64,000 bases of DNA, from positions 7,069,501-7,133,500 of the forward strand of contig BSBM01000877.1 in assembly GCA_027924585.1 (NCBI GenBank), in the 5' to 3' direction. Every line of letters begins with the position of its first letter. The first letter of the stretch is position 1. This DNA is from Larix kaempferi. Its lineage: Eukaryota > Streptophyta > Pinopsida > Pinales > Pinaceae. Made by a program: the position numbers and the translations under genes. The notes under the pieces were generated by a model, which ran no database searches, was not told where the DNA came from, and worked only from the letters and a program-made list of their open reading frames with translations. Positions 57,501 to 64,000 of the stretch are shown one piece after another.

Positions 57501-58295
57501 TTATATAGAGTTTTTAGGTTGAAAGCATAATGAAAATTATAATTGTTTTATCTTATAAATTTTTATGTTTAGATCAATAGCTTCAAATATCTTGGAAGAG
57601 AAAATGCTCTCTAGGAGAGAAGCATCAAGAATGATAGAATTTTGCAAACAACTGAGTTTGCCATTTTGTAATACTTCACTTGTTTCGATAATTATAATAA
57701 AATATGCACACACGTTTGTGGACTATCCCGTGTACGGGTGAACCACGTTACTCTTGGTCTCCTATGTTTTCTTATGGTGTTTCTCAATGTGTCTTATGTA
57801 AGAGTACTTGTTTCTGTCCTTAAAAATGTTTATGATTACTTTGATGTATACGATTCATATACAAGGTTGGTTGTTGATATAATGTTTCGCTTATGATTAT
57901 GATTGTGTTGTTACCATTTAGATTGTTTTATTGAAAGAAGTATATGTTTCTTAAAAGATGTATATTTAGACATAATGAAGTTTGTGTTTCCCGCAAGATT
58001 TAAGAAATGGTTGACATCTTAAGTTACGCATTGATTTAGTTAAAAGTGAAACATCTATCTATTCATGCAAAAATGACGGGAGATAGTACTTAATATACAT
58101 GAATTTCATTGAGGGATCTTTTCCTTGATTATTATAATGACATTTATAAACAGTAATAAACATTGCAAAGTTTTAATTATTTGTAAGCAATAATTTAAGA
58201 AAGTAAACCCACACTTTATATTTCCGCATATATTTTAGTGGCATTTTAGGCACTTAGAAAAGTTTTAAATTTTACGAAATTTTGGGTACGTGACA
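54564..58295 (+). repeat. Candidate very long LTR (3.7 kb)
   Basis: TGTAACATCCCTAC at 54564 matches the usual start of long gypsy LTRs. The other border is GGGTACGTGACA at 58295, two bases before a perfect primer-binding site. The U5-like part holds GGGTGAACCACG near 57738. No open frame of note lies inside. If the borders are right, this is a 3,732-bp LTR. The lack of a second copy in the window leaves the left border as inference. Confidence 0.5.
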
Positions 58296-58297
58296 TA

Positions 58298-58309
58298 TGG
58301 TATCAGAGC
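58298..58309 (+). other. Primer-binding site, initiator tRNA-Met
   Basis: Perfect TGGTATCAGAGC two bases past the CA end at 58295. Confidence 0.85.
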
Positions 58310-59178
58310 ATTAGGTTACAACACTTGGGCCTAATGAGCTCAACATGCAATAAATAAGTATGAAAGTTGTTAAGTTTACTAATCGATTATTTTGTTTCAT
58401 TTTGGATGCATGGAACTGGAATGGACGAGTGGCAATATCATTCAAAAGTTCAAACTTCAAAGTTTCTGAAAGGAGTAAAGATGAGTATTTCAATTATTAA
58501 AGCAAAGTAGTTGATGTGCAAATCTAATTTGATATAAGAGTTTGCATCAGGATGAATTGAAGAGGATGCACAAGTTAATCCAATGAGCATGCGTGTAAAT
58601 GAGTTCAGTTGTTGAACTTTTGAAGCAAAGAAAAATTTTCCTTATACTAACACTTTAGGAGGAGATTTTGGATCATAACCAATGTCATAATCCAAGAGGA
58701 ACATGGATTATACAACCACTTACATAGATAAGTTGAGCTAAATCGCTCAAGAGTAAGTAATCATTTACTTTACATTTTTATTTTGATTATAGGGCTTTAT
58801 GGATCATGATTGGTGGTAAGACTTATGATTGATGATGTGTAATCATCAAAATGCATAGAATGAGATATATTCGTTAATATTTTGTTGGTATTATGTCACA
58901 TGTGGAATGCAAGAAATACTAAATGATTGTTACTAAGTAAAATTCTCGGACTCAAATGAGAAGGTTTGAGGGGAAAATAATATTTCCTGAACTCAAGTAG
59001 AGGCTGCATCTTGTACTCACTTACTAGCTGTTGCAGGGTGCAACTTCCCTAAATTGTGGTCATGTTCCCCATGGAAGTGGAACAGAGCAGGTGGGTAGCT
59101 CGTTGAATGTTATACTGACCCAAAAGTCCTAGGCAAACTTTATATCCATCGAATTGAGCAGAGGAAGGGCTCACGATT
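58310..59178 (+). other. Noncoding leader, no gag seen
   Basis: No protein domain could be recognised between the primer-binding site and the next repeats. Confidence 0.45.
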
Positions 59179-59280
59179 TTTCCTTGTGTTGTTAGAACGG
59201 AGCGCACAAGAGGTTCTCTGAGGAGACTAAACTTTTTCCTTGTGGTTTTAGAACTGAGCCCACAAGAAGATTCGATGAGG
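59179..59280. repeat. 54-bp tandem duplication
   Basis: TTTTTCCTTGTG with TTAGAAC(G/T)GAGC(G/C)CACAAGA at 59179 recurs at 59233. Confidence 0.75.
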
Positions 59281-59367
59281 GGAAGCTATGTAATGAGTTG
59301 CAGAGTAAGACTGTCATATTTCTGCTGTATGCAGAGGTTTTCCGACTGAGTTACAGAAGACTCATGT

Positions 59368-59496
59368 TTTGTATGGCAAGTCTCCACGATTGCGGAAATA
59401 CATAAAGGGTTTTGTATGGCAAGTCTTCATGATTGCAGAAAATACATAAGATCTTTGTATGCAAGTCTCCATGATTGCGGAAGTACAAAGAGGTTT
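59368..59496. repeat. Three tandem 43-bp units
   Basis: TTTGTATGGCAAGTCT(C/T)CA with GATTGC(G/A)GAAA and ATACATAA occurs at 59368, 59411 and 59454. The third has lost a G. Confidence 0.85.
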
Positions 59497-59689
59497 GGTG
59501 ATTACAAAGTTCAGTTGAAAGAATTGTTTTATGATATAAGTTAATGATAATGATTGTCTTGTAGCTAGACTATCACATGTATTTATGTGTGAATGTGTTG
59601 TTGCAGCAACATCCCCCCCCAAAATTTTGTACATATTGGGGTCCCTCCTTTCATTTTTTGTAGAAAGGCTGCCTTAAGAATCCATCCTC

Positions 59690-60700
59690 AGCTGTTAAAT
59701 TTGTTTTGCAACAGAAAATCTTGCCATGAACCACTCCAAGTCTGCCAGAAAATCTTGTTTCTCAACAGAGATTTTTTCATGAAGTCTTCCTGGAAATCAC
59801 TGAATGATTTGATAAAGCCTCGCAGTGGCGGAAGCCTTTTGTTTAAACATCTCGAAAAGGACTTAGGAAATTTCGTTGAAAAAATTGTGGAAGCCATTGG
59901 ACAAGTCCTTCCGAAACGGAGGAGGAATTCGAGAAAGCTCCGCAGCTGCGGAGAGATTCAGGTTTTCTTCCCGAAACGGCAGAAACCATTCGTCTAACCT
60001 TTCCGAAAAAGGACTTAGAAAACTTTTCGTTTTTTGCGGAGAGATTCGGGTTTTCCTCCAGAAACGGAGGGAACTGTTCATCTAAACTTCTCAAAGAGAT
60101 TTGGAAGTTCTTGTTAAAAATTGTGGAAGCTTCTGATGAATTCCTCCCGAAACGGCGAAAGAATTCAACGAAGCCGCCCGAAACTTGCGGAAGCCACTCA
60201 CATAAGCTTCCCGAAAAGGGACTTAAAATTTTGCCCATAAGTTGTGGGAGCCATTGGTAAATTATTTCTGAAACCGTGGAAGAATTCAAGAATTCCTTCC
60301 GAAACAGCGGGCACCATTCGCCAAATCTCCCCGAAACTTTGAAAAGAACTTAGAAGTTTTTCTTTGAAATTTGCGGAAACCTTCGCGTTTTCATCCCGAA
60401 GCCTCACCGAGAGAACTTTGCGGAACCGTTCAGGTTTTCCTTCTGCGATTGCGGAAGTATTTTGCGGGAGCCTTCACCATATCTTTCCGAAGCCGCGCGA
60501 GGACTTAGAAAACTTTTGAAAGTTTCCCACTGAGAGAATTAGCTCACTCCTCCTGAAACAACGGAAGCTTCCACGTTATCCTTCCGAAAGATTTGAGCTT
60601 TTCGGAACATTTTGGATTTCCCTTCCACGACGCGGAAGCCTTTTGCGGGAGCCATTTGCCATTTTTCCCCGAAACAGCGGAAGCTTTCGCCATGTCTTCC
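59690..60700. repeat. Degenerate array of CCGAAACxGCGGAAG and GGACTTAGAAA motifs
   Basis: Variants of (C)CCGAAAC-G-CGGAAG occur at about 59912, 59975, 60057, 60147, 60178, 60298, 60330, 60557 and 60669. GAAAAGGACTTAGAAAA(C)TTTT-like words recur between them at about 59855, 60007, 60215, 60340 and 60500. Open frames on both strands here come from the repeat. The block is GC-richer than its left flank and may be part of an LTR starting near 59596. Confidence 0.6.
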
Positions 60701-60834
60701 CGCAAAGGCAGAAGGAATTCACAAGTCGATCCCGCAGGAAGCGATCGCGTGCGAATCGAGAATATTTGATTTGACGCCAACGTACCAGTATTAAACCCGT
60801 TTTAAATGCGCCACCCACCCCGCACGTGCCAGCT

Positions 60835-60844
60835 CATTTAAATA
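60835..60844 (+). promoter_or_regulatory. TATA-like box after the repeat array
   Basis: CATTTAAATAG at the edge of a GC-rich stretch with CACGTG (60821) just upstream. It could drive transcription towards the right-hand gene. Confidence 0.35.
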
Positions 60845-61436
60845 GACGGTGGGGGCTCCAGCCAAACACGTTGTTATTTCTCGATTGGAAGATTTGTTAG
60901 ACGTCACGCAACCGCTCCAGCTCAGCCTACTTGTCCACATTCACGGCCACCTCATTCAGCTGTCTTCACGGTGCCAGGTAGGAATTTTAACCATTAAATT
61001 TGCCTCTCCTACACGTTGGATTACTATTGGGTTGTCCTTTTTTGAAGACGATTGGTCTAGGTTGGATTTTGACAAGCAAAATGCCCGTCATGGGCTACTT
61101 TGCCCGTCAAATACAGTCGAAATTTCATTTTTTTTCGTCATACAAAACAAAGAAGTTGTGAAACGTTTGTATATGATGTATAGACCGTCAGTTTGCACGG
61201 GTGGAGTTTTTTCCAAAATCCAACCCTAGCCGCATACGTCGTTGTTCTTCGCGTTCAAAGTCACCAAACCCCGTGAATGTTTAAACTACACCAGCCGAAA
61301 CCCGAAACTATAACCACTCGGGTTTTTCATCACCCGCATTCTCGGCGTCGGCAACCCCTGTTCAAATTTCAAAACCTACCGTAGAGCGCCTCGCCAAGTG
61401 CTATCGGATAACCATAACAGTCGAAGCCCTCGTCAG

Positions 61437-61450
61437 CTTATAAATTTAAA
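61437..61450 (+). promoter_or_regulatory. TATA box upstream of the small ORF at 61527
   Basis: CTTATAAATTTAAA, in otherwise GC-rich DNA, lies 88 bases before the ATG at 61527. The distance suits a plant promoter. Confidence 0.5.
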
Positions 61451-61526
61451 AAAAAGCGGCTCCTTCTTCCGTCATAGAGTTATTTCACCCCTGACTTCCC
61501 CGCCATTAGCCATTTGAACCGCAACC

Positions 61527-61661
61527 ATGGCGATAGATACCATCCCTCCTAGAGCTGGACCTAGAGCAGGTTGCTTCCGCAACATGCTTATCCCCTCAGA
61601 AGCATTTCAAACCCGCCCCTTTAAAAGAATTAGGATGATTAAATCTAGAATGCTTGTTTGA
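61527..61661 (+). CDS. Small ORF of unknown function (44 residues)
   Basis: The ATG lies in a strong context (CAACCATGGCG). The product is basic and Pro/Arg-rich (MAIDTIPPRAGPRAGCFRNM...). It could be a first exon that is spliced to the region starting near 61799 (an AG acceptor at CTATCAG) or an upstream ORF. It does not match a known family. I rate it as plausible coding only because of the promoter-like box and start context. Confidence 0.3.
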   Translation: MAIDTIPPRAGPRAGCFRNMLIPSEAFQTRPFKRIRMIKSRMLV

Positions 61662-61813
61662 AATGGTGTATTTTGCCTCCCAACATGCAGCTCCACATTT
61701 TGTTTTTTATCTCATTCACATATTAAAACGATGATGCTCTCTGTTAAAATCTCACAGTATGTTGCTCAATTTCGTAATGACTTGTATGTGGGTGCTATCA
61801 GGGATAAGTCAAA

Positions 61814-62714
61814 ATGCCAAAAGGTGGTAAGAAGAAGGCTAAAATGACAGAAAAGAATCCTACACCACTTAAAACTGAGACCTCACTCCAGGATACTAGG
61901 TGCACTACTGGTGTTTCCTCCAGAAATCTGCTGGGGTGACATTTACAGAATGATCCGAGACCAGGATATCCCGGACATGTTGCTAGAAGAGGGGCAAATT
62001 TATCTAAATATCAAAGCCTCAGGCATAGCTAGGGCCTGCTACCCGCCCCCTGAACTGTTCCCATGTGCTGAGGTAATCGGGTGGATACTCCAACATGCCG
62101 ATACTAAAGGAAGAGTAATTCATGACAGCGGGAAGATAGCCATTGCCTCATTTCACCCCGCATATCTTGCCGCAGCCTACAACGTTGAGATGGCCAAAAA
62201 GCTACTAGTCGCAGGCAAGCATTTGAGAAAGAAAGGAAATGACGAATATGACATACAGAATCTGAGACCTCCTTTCAGATTGATCGCCTTGATGCTGTGC
62301 AGAATCTTCGGCATGCCCGATGGCACCGTGTATAAGATTCAATGGGTCCCTATTATCCACTTCGTGGCGTTTAAAGGAACTGTGTTTGACTGGGCCACTT
62401 TCTGTTAGATAGTTTGGCCTCATGGATAGTTGTTGCAATGAGAACGACTAGCCTTGAAGAAGGCAAAATTTTTCATGTCCTCATATCTGATTGATTGTGT
62501 TTTGGCCAAGGTGGACTTCCCCAAATTGGGTTGCACATGGGATAAAGGCCACCACCCCGGTTTATACCGCTTTCGAGATGATGTGGGCCCCAGAATTACA
62601 AACCTAGCTACAAACTCATCTGTGAGGGGTTCATCATGCCCCTATATGAGAAGATATTCAAGGAGGAGCCCAACTGCCTGTCAGAGAACGCTGTGGAAGT
62701 CCTTGAGAATTACA
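61814..62714 (+). pseudogene. N-terminal part of an unrecognised gene, frameshifted
   Basis: Begins with a Lys-rich MPKGGKKKAKMTEKN at 61814. It shifts frame near 61900 into a 165-residue open stretch (61911-62408) with IYRMIRDQDIPDMLLEEGQI, SGKIAIASFHPAYLAAAYNV, MLCRIFGMPDG and IQWVPIIHFVAFKGTVFDWA. Further pieces follow in changing frames (SSYLIDCVLAKVDFPKLGC, VYTAFEMMWAPELQ, LYEKIFKEEPNCL). They lead into the long frame at 62715, so all were probably once one protein. At least four frame changes are needed. The family is not known to me; similar repeated gene-like sequences are familiar from conifer genomes, but this is memory, not a search result. Confidence 0.5.
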
Positions 62715-64000
62715 GGGATTTTTTACTTTTCAGAGCAAGGCACCTACCTCAGAATGTTTGGAGGGACTAAAGCTCCATACATTTTTCCGCAGTATGCCAT
62801 AGATTATGTGGTCCTTAAGGAAGCAGTAAGACAAATATTCCTGGATGGAATTGGAGCAATGCTCCACAAACAGCATAAGGCTTCCTTTCCCCCTCTACCT
62901 TTTTGCATAGGTGCTTACAAGTTCTCGGGGGTTGCCTCAGTCGAAGAGTTTGTTCAGGAGCTGAAATCCTTCCACTTCGGTGAGGTGATCTTCCACAGGA
63001 ATGACAGAAAGGGAAAAGTGGTCGAGCACTGTAAGGAAATCTATGCTCATTTTGAGTACTCTCACTATCCCGATGCCGAGGAAGAGGTATTCAGGGATAT
63101 CGGCAACATGGTTGAGCTGCGAACCTTTCGCCAAGGCAGTGGAGCAAGTTCTAGCTCCACCAAGATCCAGAAGACCAACCAGCAGAAGGAGAAAGAAGCT
63201 GATGATGACCGAGCTCAGGAAGAGCTCAGATTAAGAGAGGAATCAAGGTTACTGCAGGAGGCTGGGGAAGCCATATTGCAGCGGGAGGAGGAGGAAGCCA
63301 GATTGCAGCAGGAAGCTGAAGTGGAAAGAATGAAACAAGAAGCCGAAAATGAAAGGCTGCAGAAAGAGGCTGAGGAAGCCCAGCAGCAGAAAGAGGCTGA
63401 AGATGAAAGGCAACGGAAAGAGAATGAAGATCAGCTGCAAGCTGAACAAGCTGACGTAGAGCAGAAAGCAGGTGAAGATGCCCAAGCAAGTGGATCCGGT
63501 GTCCAAGACATGGAAATAGACGCACCTCAAGCAGGTGGCTCTGGTACCCAAAATGTGGGAACAGATCCAGCACAGGGAGTCCGGACCCCACCAGCTGAAG
63601 AAGGAATAGACATTATGGACCTCCCAATTGTCCCGTACACTCCATCGAGAAAACATACGGTGTCCAGGTGGAATGAATTTGTCTATGACAAGAAAAGGAA
63701 AGCAATGGTCCTCAAATCGGAAGAAAGGATCAAAAGTCCCTTCCAGGAGGACATCATTACCCACCGGGAGGTCACTGTAATGCGGAATACAGATAAAGAT
63801 CCCTTTGCTATGGCATCCGCAGTTGTAGAAACAACAAAAGCATCACTGGACAATGTAGGTGTTATAGTCAGAGAAAATGAATTGACAAAAAAGAGAGCTC
63901 GTACGCTACAACAGACTGTGGCTAATGAGCAAGCCTACAGAGATCTTGTGGTGAACAAGTATAATTGCTTGTACGCCGAGCATAAAGAGTTGTCAGACAA
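62715..64000 (+). CDS. Long open frame with Glu-rich coiled coil, cut by window end
   Basis: Open from 62715 (GIFYFSEQGTYLRMFGG) to the last base, at least 428 codons; the first Met is at 62754. The first 130 residues are a globular-looking continuation of the frameshifted upstream part (YIFPQYAIDYVVLKEAVRQI, FKFSGVASVEEFV-like, VIFHRNDRKGKVVEHCKEIY). A charged Glu/Gln/Lys/Arg region at 63163-63480 with heptad-like spacing should form a coiled coil. A Gly/Ser/Gln linker follows, then HTVSRWNEFVYDKKRKAMVL and a second helical segment to the end. No stop over 1.28 kb in a window full of dead genes suggests recent coding function or a young element. The function is unknown. Confidence 0.6.

Noticed and set aside
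59593-60289. Several overlapping frames of up to 148 codons on both strands
   Set aside because: They are produced by the CCGAAAC/GCGGAAG repeat array; frames on both strands stay open in the same place.
63226-63764. Two minus-strand frames rich in Leu, Pro and Phe opposite the coiled-coil region
   Set aside because: They are the antisense of the Glu/Gln/Lys-rich coding region and have only a composition-driven opening.
1-64000. CRISPR array, operon or bacterial defence system
   Set aside because: Repeats are few, decayed and unevenly spaced, introns and LTR retroelements are present, and no prokaryotic gene organisation is seen.

Overview
The window looks like intergenic DNA of a large plant nuclear genome, most likely a gymnosperm and plausibly a conifer. 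It is about 64 kb of AT-rich sequence packed with old, mutated retroelements. Only one intact host protein gene is clear: an intronless GRAS transcription factor of the LATERAL SUPPRESSOR (LAS/SCL18) type at 14028-15365 on the minus strand, sitting in a GC-rich island. The conifer guess rests on the very old mixed retroelement load and on a decayed Penelope-like element with a GIY-YIG endonuclease (9070-10580, minus). That class is known in conifers under the name Dryad and is otherwise mostly found in animals. The lineage call is inference.

Layout. 1-7720: two head-to-tail relics of one Ty3/gypsy chromovirus family, each ending in a polypurine tract and an LTR that starts TGTTAG. 9070-10580: the Penelope-like relic. 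11.4-13.5 kb: short tandem duplications and hairpins. 14.0-16.7 kb: the GRAS gene and its upstream region, including a G-quadruplex motif. 17-24 kb: AT-rich DNA with decayed repeats and a DUF4283-type ORF relic (22435-23340). 24.8-28 kb: a repeat-rich block and a gypsy relic with a recognisable protease. 28-32.8 kb: mostly noncoding repeats. 32862-35575: a truncated Ty1/copia element (5' LTR, primer-binding site, gag, start of pol). 36381-37362 (minus): fragment of a nardilysin-like M16 metallopeptidase gene, dead but with several splice sites still readable. 38.2 kb: a tRNA-derived SINE candidate. 40558-42158 (minus): a decaying multi-exon gene I do not recognise, cut by an LTR element at 42159. 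44488-50114 (minus): a structurally complete gypsy element with both LTRs and a 5-bp target duplication (AATAT), nested in older DNA. 50-59 kb: tandem repeats, a copia-like LTR and a candidate 3.7-kb LTR, each followed by an initiator-tRNA-Met primer-binding site. 59.6-64 kb: a degenerate GC-richer repeat block, TATA boxes, and a gene-like region whose last 1.29 kb is one long open frame with a Glu-rich coiled coil running off the window end.

Functionally, the GRAS gene is the only host gene likely to work. Everything else is mobile-element debris, host-gene relics, or unrecognised coding sequence. The retroelements share a priming strategy: five clear tracts matching the initiator tRNA-Met 3' end follow LTR ends. 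Every gag, protease, reverse transcriptase or integrase remnant seen carries stops, frameshifts or changed catalytic residues. Family assignments rest on motif recognition by eye; no database search was run.
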